From Thermoflexales bacterium (GTDB lineage Bacteria; Chloroflexota; Anaerolineae; Fen-1058), in NCBI GenBank assembly GCA_030834825.1, contig JAUQXC010000160.1:1-37862 (forward strand): DNA of 37,862 nt. The letters are read 5' to 3'. Below are positions 1 to 7,149 of this stretch, piece by piece. The notes beneath the pieces are model-generated. The model saw only the letters and a program-made list of their open reading frames with translations. It did no database searches and was not told the origin of the DNA. How positions within the stretch are numbered: the stretch's first letter is position 1; each line of letters starts with the position of its first letter. Position numbers and translations under genes: made by a program.

Positions 1-462
1 TCCGGGCCGGGCTTTGCTTGCGGGTACAACAACCACCGGTCGTGCGCTTGGGGAGCCATCAAGGTGCTGCTGGCCTTCAGCAAAGTGCCTGTGCGGCAGC
101 GCACACCATTGATGAAACGCGCCATCAAGCAGAGTGTTGAATTTCTCTTCAGCGTCGATCCAGCTATGGCGACTTATCCCGGCGGCACTAGCAGCAAGCC
201 CAGTCCAAACTGGTGGAAGCTGGGTTTTCCGGTCTTCTATGTGACGGATCTGCTGCAAAATGTTGAATCTCTGACGGCGCTGGGTTATGGCCGCGATAAG
301 CGACTGGCGAATGCACTGGCCCTTATCCGTGACAAGCAAGATGATCAGGGGCGTTGGTCGCTGGAATATGAATACAGAACGTGGGTGAGTTTTGGCCCTA
401 AGCGACAGCCCAACAAATGGGTGACGTTGCGTGCACTGCGCGTACTCAAGGCGGTAGCCTGA
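1..462 (+). CDS. Alpha-alpha toroid protein, 3' part (cut by window start)
   Basis: The reading frame is open from base 1 and ends at TGA 460-462, so the listed ORF start at 64 is only an internal codon; the 5' part lies outside the window. The 153 visible residues align along their whole length with the C-terminal part of the next gene (shared CAWG, TPLMKRAIKQ, WWKLGFPVFYVTD and LALIRDKQDDQGRW segments), so the two are tandem paralogues. The repeated hydrophobic helices with periodic Gly, Trp and Cys resemble the prenyltransferase/squalene-cyclase alpha-alpha toroid fold. No catalytic aspartate motif of terpene cyclases is visible. Function unknown. I recall that some databases label relatives as NifH, but no P-loop is present. 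Confidence 0.75.
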   Translation, partial: SGPGFACGYNNHRSCAWGAIKVLLAFSKVPVRQRTPLMKRAIKQSVEFLFSVDPAMATYPGGTSSKPSPNWWKLGFPVFYVTDLLQNVESLTALGYGRDKRLANALALIRDKQDDQGRWSLEYEYRTWVSFGPKRQPNKWVTLRALRVLKAVA

Positions 463-543
463 CGGTACGCACGGCTTCGTTACATCTTGCGACACTGTAG
501 CAGTTTCATTGCACGGAGTGACCGGTCGTAGGAGGCAAAGTCG

Positions 544-1557
544 ATGTCATGGCAAATGCAGTTGAAAGGCGCTTCCGTAGCGTGGCTGTTGGAGAAGGAT
601 GATCCCGGCGTGCGTTATCTGGCGCTGCGCGATTTGATGGAACTGTCGGCCGATGATCGTGAATTGCGCGCCGCGCGCAAGGCCGCTCACCAGCAGGGGC
701 CGATCGCCGCGGTCCTGGCCGCGATGGACAAGGCGGGCTTTTGGGTGGAGCCTGGCCCGGGCTACAATCCAAAATATCAATCAACGGTGTGGGCGCTGAT
801 CGCACTGGCCCAGCTAGGCGCATCAATCGAGGCCGACAAACGTATTGCGTTGGCCTGTGCGTACTTCCTCGATCATGCTTTAGCCGCAGGCGGGCAGATC
901 ACGGCGTCGGGCGCACCGTCGGGCACCGCTGATTGTTTGCAGGGCAATTTGTGTTGGGCCTTGCTCGAATTGGGTTACGAGGATCCACGGTTGGTGACGG
1001 CCTTCGAGTGGATGGCGCGCACGGTCACCGGCGAGGGCCTTGCGCCTGTGGCCGATAAACGGGCGGCGGTGCGGTACTATGCCGGAAAATGCGGCCCGTT
1101 GTTTGCTTGCGGCTCAAATAATAAGCTGCCCTGCGCGTGGGGGGGTGTCAAAGTGATGCTGGCCCTGAGCAAGGTGCCCAGTACGCAGCGCACTCCGTTG
1201 ATGAAACGCGCCATCAAGCAAGGCACTGCGTTTCTCTTCAGCGTCGATCCGGCTACTGCCGCTTACCCTGCGGGCTTTAGCAGCAAGCCTAGCCAGAGTT
1301 GGTGGAAGTTGGGTTTTCCGGTTTTCTATGTGACCGATGTGCTGCAGATTATTGAAGCGCTGGTCGCCTTAGGGTATGGGCGCGATCCCCGCTTGGCTAA
1401 GGCGTTGGCGCTCGTTCGTGACAAACAAGATGATCAGGGACGCTGGCTGCTGGAGTATGACTATACCGGCAAAACCTGGGGAGACTTTGGGCGCAAGAAG
1501 CAGCCCAACAAATGGGTCACACTCCGCGCGTTGCGGGCGCTTAAGGCGACGGGGTGA
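544..1557 (+). CDS. Alpha-alpha toroid (prenyltransferase/squalene-oxidase-repeat-like) protein
   Basis: A 337-residue soluble protein with no signal peptide. It starts at ATG 544, behind a strong AGGAGG 8 bases upstream. Residues 11-35 hold a conserved-looking entry motif (WLLEKDDPGVRYLALRDL). About five helical repeats follow, around 82-112, 131-160, 197-232, 255-290 and 322-335, with recurring Cys-x-x-Gly-Asn and Cys-Ala-Trp-Gly elements (C131, C187, C197). This is the layout of alpha-alpha toroids, which bind isoprenoids or peptides, but no DxDD or prenyltransferase zinc-site signature is evident, so the substrate is unknown. It is a tandem duplicate of the gene before it. Its stop overlaps the GTG start of a small iron-sulfur protein by 4 bases, suggesting translational coupling and a shared role. 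Confidence 0.8.
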   Translation: MSWQMQLKGASVAWLLEKDDPGVRYLALRDLMELSADDRELRAARKAAHQQGPIAAVLAAMDKAGFWVEPGPGYNPKYQSTVWALIALAQLGASIEADKRIALACAYFLDHALAAGGQITASGAPSGTADCLQGNLCWALLELGYEDPRLVTAFEWMARTVTGEGLAPVADKRAAVRYYAGKCGPLFACGSNNKLPCAWGGVKVMLALSKVPSTQRTPLMKRAIKQGTAFLFSVDPATAAYPAGFSSKPSQSWWKLGFPVFYVTDVLQIIEALVALGYGRDPRLAKALALVRDKQDDQGRWLLEYDYTGKTWGDFGRKKQPNKWVTLRALRALKATG

Positions 1558-1874
1558 GGGTCGTGGTGAGGTCGTCAGCCATAACCGTCAGTGCCGCTTC
1601 ATTGCGTTCGATCGTGTTGTCTCAGACGGGGCAGGATGTCAGCCGGTGTTGTGTTTGCGCCCTGTGCGAGGATATCACCGATAGCGGTGGTGACGTCAGC
1701 CTGTCCTTGCTGATGCAATGGATTCGGGTAAACGACGATCGGGCATTGACCTGTCGTACTACGTGGGCCGCAGCCGTACTGGGCCGGGCCGATCAGGTCT
1801 GCGCCAATCAAATCGATATTCCGGCGGTGTTACTAGCCTTACGGGCTGAGGCTCACCGCCGAGGTTTACGCTAG
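1554..1874 (+). CDS. HdrC-like small protein with one predicted [4Fe-4S] cluster (paralogue 1)
   Basis: A 106-residue protein that aligns with the gene at 2222-2542 (LRSIVLSQTGQDVSRC against LRQLVREATGYDVRRC, and a shared C-terminal LALR/LVLREEAQRRG segment). The pattern is that of HdrC, the small iron-sulfur subunit of heterodisulfide reductase. C32-x2-C35-x2-C38 matches cluster motif 1 and C83 matches the last cysteine of motif 2, while the other four ligand positions are lost. In the bacterial ferredoxin fold those four surviving cysteines would bind a single cluster. The chosen GTG start overlaps the previous stop (GTGA). GTG 1563, GTG 1566 and later TTG/GTG codons are alternatives, because no clear ribosome binding site decides. 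Probable role: electron carrier or cluster-binding partner of the neighbouring proteins. Confidence 0.7.
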   Translation: MRVVVRSSAITVSAASLRSIVLSQTGQDVSRCCVCALCEDITDSGGDVSLSLLMQWIRVNDDRALTCRTTWAAAVLGRADQVCANQIDIPAVLLALRAEAHRRGLR

Positions 1875-1885
1875 GGAGGATGAGC

Positions 1886-2209
1886 ATGACGGAGAATCTG
1901 GCAGCACAAGTGTTACACACGGTGGAGTTGGTCGGTTATCAAGAGGGGGCCGTGGTCAGCCGTACGCTGATCAATCAAAAGACCGGCACGGTGACGTTAT
2001 TTGCGTTTGATGCGGGGCAGGAGCTCAGCGAACACACCACGCCCTATGCTGCTCTGGTCCAGGTGCTGGATGGCGAGACAGAGATCAGAATTTCCGGGCA
2101 GCCGTATCAGCTTAAGGCGGGCGATTCGATTATCATGCCGGCCAACGATCCGCACGCGGTGAAGGCGCTGACGAAATTCAAGATGCTGTTGACGATGATC
2201 AAATCGTAA
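1886..2209 (+). CDS. Small cupin-domain protein
   Basis: A 107-residue single-domain beta-barrel cupin. Motif 1 is degenerate: the usual G-x5-H-x-H is reduced to a region with E-H-T-T-P-Y (around residues 48-53). Motif 2 follows the G-D-x-I-x-x-P-A-x-x-P-H form (around 80-92). The retained histidines and glutamate could hold one metal ion, but the reaction cannot be read from sequence. ATG 1886 is preferred over ATG 1880 because the ribosome binding site AGGGAGG ends directly at 1880, which leaves proper spacing only for 1886. The gene lies between two HdrC-like paralogues, 11 bases after one and 12 before the other, and is clearly in the same transcription unit. Confidence 0.85.
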   Translation: MTENLAAQVLHTVELVGYQEGAVVSRTLINQKTGTVTLFAFDAGQELSEHTTPYAALVQVLDGETEIRISGQPYQLKAGDSIIMPANDPHAVKALTKFKMLLTMIKS

Positions 2210-2221
2210 AGTGTGACGGCG

Positions 2222-2542
2222 ATGTCTGAAGGAACAGAGCGGAGCGAGCCAGCCAGCCTGCGACAGCTGGTTCGTGAAGCGACCGGGTATGATGTGCGGC
2301 GTTGTGGACGCTGTTCGTACTGCACGCACTTCGTCACACCGGACGACGATCTGAGCTTGGAAATCATGCTGCAGCTGGTTCTGCAGAATGACGAAGAGGT
2401 GTTGACCAGTAAGACCCTCTGGTCGGATGCGGCGTTGCGGCGAGCGCAGCAGATGTGCGTCAGCACCATGGATGTGGCGGCGATCATGTTGGTGTTGCGT
2501 GAAGAGGCGCAGCGTCGCGGATTATCCAAAGAGGAAGGATGA
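2222..2542 (+). CDS. HdrC-like small protein with one predicted [4Fe-4S] cluster (paralogue 2)
   Basis: A 106-residue protein from ATG 2222; GTG 2213 in the same frame is an alternative start. It aligns with HdrC-type subunits: C28-G-R-C31-S-Y-C34 for motif 1, then a Trp-led second motif in which the first three cysteines are replaced (W-S-D-A-A-L-R-R-A-Q-Q-M) and only the last, C79, remains. The usual proline after motif 1 survives (V-T-P), but the fourth cysteine is a valine. In classical 2x[4Fe-4S] ferredoxins, cysteines 1-3 of motif 1 and cysteine 4 of motif 2 bind the same cluster, so exactly one cluster site is kept. The next gene downstream is a CooC-type ATPase. The partner enzyme is unknown. 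Confidence 0.72.
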   Translation: MSEGTERSEPASLRQLVREATGYDVRRCGRCSYCTHFVTPDDDLSLEIMLQLVLQNDEEVLTSKTLWSDAALRRAQQMCVSTMDVAAIMLVLREEAQRRGLSKEEG

Positions 2543-2552
2543 GGGATAAAAG

Positions 2553-3326
2553 ATGAAACTAGCCATCAGCGGTAAAGGCGGAGTCGGCAAAACGACCCTC
2601 GTGGCGTTGCTGGCGCAGGCCTACGCCGACGCGGGACGCCAGGTGTTGGCTGTGGATGCGGATCCCTCGCCGTGTCTGGCCGGCGCGCTGGGTTTTCCCG
2701 CAGAGCTGCGGCAGCAACTGCACCCGATCGCCGAGATGAATGAGTTGATCGAGGAGCGCACCGGGGCCAAACCCGGTACGCGCGGCGGCTTCTTCACGAT
2801 CAATCCACGCGTGGACGACATCCCCGATCGGTTCAGTGTGACCTATCGCGGTGTGAAACTGCTGGAGATGGGTTCGGTCGATTTGGGTGGATCGGGCTGT
2901 ATCTGCCCGGAAAGTGCCATGCTCAAGACCTTATTCACGCATCTGCTGTTTCGCGAGGAAGATGTCTTGCTGCTGGATATGTATGCCGGAGTCGAGCACC
3001 TGGGCCGTGCCACCGTGGATTTTGTCGATGCCATGATCATCGTGGTCGAACCGACGCGGCGCAGTTTGGGCACCGCCGCCCAGATCAAACAATTAGCACA
3101 GGACATTGGTCTGTTACATTTCTGGTTGGTAGGCAATAAGCTTCGTAATGAGGACGAAGAGGCTTTCTTGAGAGCAGCGACTCCCGATATCCCGATACTC
3201 GGCTTTTTGCCCGCCGATCTGAAAGTGCAGGAAGCCGATCGGTTGGGTGTGCCCGTCTACGATCATGTGCCGGCCCTGCGTGCTGCGGCAGAAGCCATGG
3301 CGCGCGTTTTGGCCGAGGCACGATGA
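2553..3326 (+). CDS. cooC: CooC-type MinD/ParA-family ATPase (metallocluster maturation)
   Basis: A 257-residue P-loop ATPase with the deviant Walker A GKGGVGKT at residues 7-14, a switch I region (VDADPSP) around 34-40 and a Cys-x-Cys pair at C116/C118. In CooC proteins a CxC pair binds metal between the two subunits of a dimer, and ATP hydrolysis helps insert nickel into the C-cluster of CO dehydrogenase. No CO dehydrogenase or acetyl-CoA synthase gene is visible here, so the client may be encoded elsewhere or may be an iron-sulfur protein of this neighbourhood. It follows the HdrC-like gene by 10 bases and overlaps the start of the next gene by 4 bases (ATGA). A diverged paralogue lies at 7150-7935. 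Confidence 0.85.
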   Translation: MKLAISGKGGVGKTTLVALLAQAYADAGRQVLAVDADPSPCLAGALGFPAELRQQLHPIAEMNELIEERTGAKPGTRGGFFTINPRVDDIPDRFSVTYRGVKLLEMGSVDLGGSGCICPESAMLKTLFTHLLFREEDVLLLDMYAGVEHLGRATVDFVDAMIIVVEPTRRSLGTAAQIKQLAQDIGLLHFWLVGNKLRNEDEEAFLRAATPDIPILGFLPADLKVQEADRLGVPVYDHVPALRAAAEAMARVLAEAR

Positions 3327-5020
3327 CTATTCAGAAATGGGTCGCAACCGCATTGCTGCTGTTGACGCTTACCAGCTGTGCGGGAAGGCGGCCCCCTCCG
3401 GTGGTTGCCACAGCGATTCCTAGCGTTGCGCCGACTGTTGCGCAGCTTGGCCCCACTGTCCCGGCAACGCCGATACTCGCACCGACCTTAATGGCGACGC
3501 TGCAAGCGCCCAGTGCCCAGCAGCCGTTTTCAAGCACGTTGCAAATTCTGAAATCCACAGGCGAGATGCAGGCCGTAGACGTGCAGGGGCTGTTGTACGT
3601 GCCGGTCGACTACGGGCGTGATGCTCAACGCCGTTGGCCGCTGATCGTTTTCTTGCACGGTTCGGGTGAACGCGGCGACGATCCGCAGCGCTTGACCAGC
3701 ATCGGGCTGCCGCAAATCCTGCAAGATCGATCGGATCTACCGTTTATCGTGGTGGCACCACAATTGCTGCCCGGCGAGTCGTGGAATGACAAAGGCGAGT
3801 TGGTCGCTGCACTCATGGCCTGGCTCGAAGAACAATACACCATCGATCCGCAGCGTATTTATTTGACCGGCTTCAGTCTGGGCGGTTATGGCACGTGGGC
3901 GTTGGGCCTGAGCTCCCCCGATCGATTTGCGGCGCTCGTGCCGGTAGCTGGCGGTTGGGAGTTCGGCAGTGACGCCGTGCCGTCGAACATCTGCGCTCTG
4001 GCCGCCAAGCCGATCTGGGTCTTTCACGGTGCACAGGACGAGACCGTCAACCCCGCTCAGTCTGAGGTGTTGGTGGAAGCCCTGCGGGCCTGCGGTAGTG
4101 ATGTGCGTTACACCGTGATCCCTCAGGCGACGCATGCGGCCGCAGGCGTGCTGCCCTATCGTGAATCTGAACTTTACGATTGGCTGCTGCAGCAAACGTT
4201 GCCCGAAGAAATTCCGGCAGCCGCTAACGCTGAAGCGACGGCGGACGTTAACACACTGGTGGAAACGCCTGTGCCTGAAGTGGTCAATACGCCCCGCCCC
4301 GGCGATGGCAGTCTCAAACCGATCGGCCAACACGCTTACTCGATCGCGCTGGATGTCGTCGGCACAAACGGCCTGACGCGCACTGCTACGATCAGTTATC
4401 TGCTCTACTTGCCGGGCGCATATGGACAGGACCCGCAGCAGCCGTGGCCGCTGGTGCTGTTTTTGCATGGTTCCGATGTGTGGGGCAATGATCCACAAGC
4501 TTTAATCGCCAGCGGTCTGCCTCGGCTGCTCACCACCACACTCGATTTTCCGGCCATCGTGTTGTCACCGCAAGCGCCGGAGGAGGTCGTGTGGTGGGGG
4601 GCCGAACTTGATCTGGTGCGCGCCTTGCTCGATCACGTGCAGGCCAATTATGCGGTCGATGCTAAACGGATCTATCTGACTGGCCTGAGCATGGGCGGCT
4701 TCGGGGCATGGGCGGTGGCGATACAGCAGCCCCAGCGTTTCGCGGCGCTGGCGCCCATTGCCGGCGGTTGGGATTCCGAGCGCGATATTGTGCCGCGCAA
4801 TATCTGCGCTCTTCAGGCGGTGCCTATTTGGGTCTTTCATGGTGAGCAGGATGACATTGTGCTGCCCAAGAAAGCGCAGCTGCTGGTGAACGCCTTGAAG
4901 CAGTGCGGCGTGGAGGTGCGTTTCACGCTTTATCCCGACGCCAAACATCGCGAATCTTTCGAGCGCGCCTATGCTGATCCGGAACTCTATACCTGGATGT
5001 TCGCGCAACAGTTGCCGTGA
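3323..5020 (+). CDS. Lipoprotein with two tandem alpha/beta-hydrolase (esterase/peptidase-like) domains
   Basis: A 565-residue protein with a lipoprotein signal peptide (lipobox L-T-S-C, C19) and a Pro/Ala/Thr-rich linker to about residue 65. Two homologous hydrolase domains follow, about 75-295 and 330-563. Each has an HGS oxyanion-type loop (FLHGSGERGDD and FLHGSDVWGND), a nucleophile elbow (GFSLGG, S185; GLSMGG, S455), an acidic residue (VFHGAQD, D239; VFHGEQD, D509) and a late histidine (H271; H541), so both triads look complete. The closest family is the polyhydroxybutyrate-depolymerase/predicted-peptidase group of esterases. It probably acts at the outer face of the cell on an ester substrate. 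Its ATG overlaps the stop of the CooC gene, which suggests joint transcription although the functions look unrelated. Confidence 0.85.
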   Translation: MTIQKWVATALLLLTLTSCAGRRPPPVVATAIPSVAPTVAQLGPTVPATPILAPTLMATLQAPSAQQPFSSTLQILKSTGEMQAVDVQGLLYVPVDYGRDAQRRWPLIVFLHGSGERGDDPQRLTSIGLPQILQDRSDLPFIVVAPQLLPGESWNDKGELVAALMAWLEEQYTIDPQRIYLTGFSLGGYGTWALGLSSPDRFAALVPVAGGWEFGSDAVPSNICALAAKPIWVFHGAQDETVNPAQSEVLVEALRACGSDVRYTVIPQATHAAAGVLPYRESELYDWLLQQTLPEEIPAAANAEATADVNTLVETPVPEVVNTPRPGDGSLKPIGQHAYSIALDVVGTNGLTRTATISYLLYLPGAYGQDPQQPWPLVLFLHGSDVWGNDPQALIASGLPRLLTTTLDFPAIVLSPQAPEEVVWWGAELDLVRALLDHVQANYAVDAKRIYLTGLSMGGFGAWAVAIQQPQRFAALAPIAGGWDSERDIVPRNICALQAVPIWVFHGEQDDIVLPKKAQLLVNALKQCGVEVRFTLYPDAKHRESFERAYADPELYTWMFAQQLP

Positions 5021-5101
5021 CGCGTCCCGGTCGGTGTTTTGATTGTTTAAACCGATGCAGTGATTGCACTTGCATCAGAATTCATTCTACTGGAGGCTAT
5101 C

Positions 5102-6856
5102 GTGAACCATAGTCGTTGGATTCGTATTTTTAGCTGGTGTATCGTGCTGACGTTGATGATCATGCCGCTATCCAATCAGCCGCTCGCCGCGGCTGAGGAA
5201 GCGATCGGGCATAACCAACCGGCGAGTTCTCCTTCATCCACGCCTACCGATCAAATCATCATCAAGTACACGGTCATGTCTTTGCAGAGCGGAGGGTATG
5301 CGCCCGCCGGTGCGGCGCATATGGCTCAGCTCAGTGCGAAAGCCGGGATCGAATTGCAGTATGTGCGCCCGATGTCAGATGAGGTGCACGTCGTGCGTCT
5401 GCCGGGGCGCCGGCCGGAGAGCGAGGTGCAGCAGTATGCCGATCGGCTGATGCAGCTCGCCGAAGTGGAATACGCCGAGCCTGATCGCATTATGCGCCCG
5501 GCCTTGACGCCGAATGATCCACAATACAACAGCCAATGGCACTATTTTGGTCCCTACGGCATCAACGCGCCAGCTGCCTGGGATATTACGACCGGATCTT
5601 ACGATGTCGTCGTGGGAGTGATCGATACCGGTTATCGGCCCCATGCTGATCTGGCAGGACGATTCTTGCCCGGCTATGATTTCATCGCCGATGTACCAAC
5701 CGCCAATGATGGCAACGGCCGTGATGCGGATGCCCGCGATCCCGGCGACTGGATTACCACCGCCGAACGCAACGCCGTGGGCGGTCCCTTTGAGGGATGT
5801 CGGGTAGACGATAGCAGCTGGCATGGCACGCATGTGGCCGGCACGATCGGGGCAAATAGCAACAATGGAGTCGGGGTGACCGGTATCAACTGGGTCTCGT
5901 CCATTGTGCCGGTGCGTGTCCTGGGCAAATGCGGCGGTTACACTTCCGATATCATTGATGGGATGCGCTGGGCGGCAGGCTTGTCGGTTACGGGCGTACC
6001 CGCGAATCCCAATCCGGCGAAGGTGCTGAATTTGAGCCTTGGCGGATATAGCCCCGCTGGTTGTGGTACGCCGATGCAAAATGCCGTTAACGCGATTGTA
6101 GCCGCAGGCACGACAGTCGTTGTTGCGGCTGGCAATGAGAGCGATTCAGCTTTGTACTATAGCCCTGGTAATTGTAACAATGTCATTACCGTGGCGGCTA
6201 CGGATAAGTATGGAGACAAAGCTTGGTACAGCAATGACGGATCGACAGTGGAAATCAGCGGGCCGGGTGGCGATACTTACTTCTCGTCTGAAGGTGTCCT
6301 GTCAACGCTCAATTCTGGCACGACCGTTCCGGCTGCGGATATCTATGGGTACTTTCAGGGCACCAGCATGGCCACTCCGCATGTGGTGGGTGTGGTCTCC
6401 CTGCTGTATTCGCTGGTTCCTACGCTAACGCCGACACAGGTCCGGCAAATCCTTCAGAACACCGTTACAGCTTTTCCCGGTGGCAGCACATGCAACACTT
6501 CTATTTGTGGTAGTGGCATCGTGAATGCGGCGAACGCCGTCGCAGTTCTGCCGCGTATTACCAGTTTGAGCCCAGCCTCGAAGTTGTACAATACCGGAGG
6601 GTTCACACTCACCGTGACGGGCGCCAACTTTACAGCCGGTTCGGTCATCAACTGGAATGGTTCGGCGCGGACGACCGTGTTTGTGAGCAGTACTCAGCTG
6701 CGGGCCACGATACCAGCTAGTGATGTGAATCACGTGACAGCCGGCGTAGTCACTGTCACGACACCGCATCCCACTTATGGCAGCCTGACGGCGCGCGCCC
6801 GGTCTTTCCTGGTGTTTGGTCCGTTTAATGTGGACTTACCACTCGTAAGGCGGTGA
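5102..6856 (+). CDS. Secreted subtilisin-like serine protease (peptidase S8) with C-terminal IPT/TIG-like domain
   Basis: The GTG start at 5102 is chosen because CTGGAGG lies just upstream and the protein then opens with a normal signal peptide (positive NHSRWIR, hydrophobic core, AAA cleavage region). The longer ORF start at 5060 would bury this. The 584 residues contain an inhibitor-I9-like propeptide (about 45-125) and an S8 catalytic domain (about 140-480) with D175 (GVIDTG), H241 (HGTHVAGT), oxyanion N345 (AAGNES) and S422 (GTSMATPH). An IPT/TIG-like beta domain follows (about 485-570). The extreme C-terminus, VDLPLVRR, resembles the short LPLV-type tail I recall on many Chloroflexota secreted proteins. 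Role: extracellular protein degradation. Confidence 0.92.
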   Translation: MNHSRWIRIFSWCIVLTLMIMPLSNQPLAAAEEAIGHNQPASSPSSTPTDQIIIKYTVMSLQSGGYAPAGAAHMAQLSAKAGIELQYVRPMSDEVHVVRLPGRRPESEVQQYADRLMQLAEVEYAEPDRIMRPALTPNDPQYNSQWHYFGPYGINAPAAWDITTGSYDVVVGVIDTGYRPHADLAGRFLPGYDFIADVPTANDGNGRDADARDPGDWITTAERNAVGGPFEGCRVDDSSWHGTHVAGTIGANSNNGVGVTGINWVSSIVPVRVLGKCGGYTSDIIDGMRWAAGLSVTGVPANPNPAKVLNLSLGGYSPAGCGTPMQNAVNAIVAAGTTVVVAAGNESDSALYYSPGNCNNVITVAATDKYGDKAWYSNDGSTVEISGPGGDTYFSSEGVLSTLNSGTTVPAADIYGYFQGTSMATPHVVGVVSLLYSLVPTLTPTQVRQILQNTVTAFPGGSTCNTSICGSGIVNAANAVAVLPRITSLSPASKLYNTGGFTLTVTGANFTAGSVINWNGSARTTVFVSSTQLRATIPASDVNHVTAGVVTVTTPHPTYGSLTARARSFLVFGPFNVDLPLVRR

Positions 6857-6865
6857 TAGAGCAAG

Positions 6866-7051
6866 ATGACCACAGTTGGCCTTCTCACCGATATCACAGC
6901 CAGCATCCCACCCGAGCGGGAACTGCAGATCGAAACGATCGCTTACTACGTTCATCGCGAATTGGAGACGCTGCGTGATATGATTGAGGTACAGCCTGAG
7001 CCGGTTGCGCGGTATCTGGCTCAAACCAATCGGCTGCCCACCACCTCTTGA
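6866..7051 (+). pseudogene. DegV-family N-terminal stub
   Basis: A 61-residue ORF that resembles the first part of DegV fatty-acid-binding proteins: an opening VGLLTDITASIP strand-loop like the DSxADLP segment, then the segment up to the conserved threonine-serine motif (LPTTS). Normal DegV proteins have about 280 residues and continue with the lipid-binding fold. Here a TGA follows the TTS directly, and none of the next 100 bases in the three frames read by eye resembles the rest. It is probably a remnant of a deletion between this point and the CooC-like gene, but a translated mini-protein cannot be excluded because the ORF has a plausible start. Confidence 0.6.
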
Positions 7052-7149
7052 GTGGGCGGAAACGATCTCGACCTGGTTGTCACCGGCGGTGGGGGTGCAT
7101 TCCGGTCCGGGGACGGTGGGGGTACATTTTTATCCAGTGGAGTGAGAGC

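Noticed and set aside
3737-4498. 253-residue minus-strand ORF opposite the esterase lipoprotein
   Set aside because: It is a shadow of a gene with complete triads; its composition (His/Arg-rich) is typical for antisense reading.
7048-7149. N-terminal extension of the second CooC-like ATPase (track start 7048)
   Set aside because: The 34 residues are Arg/Gly-rich, low in complexity and not homologous; ATG 7150 is preceded by a ribosome binding site and starts the normal ATPase strand.
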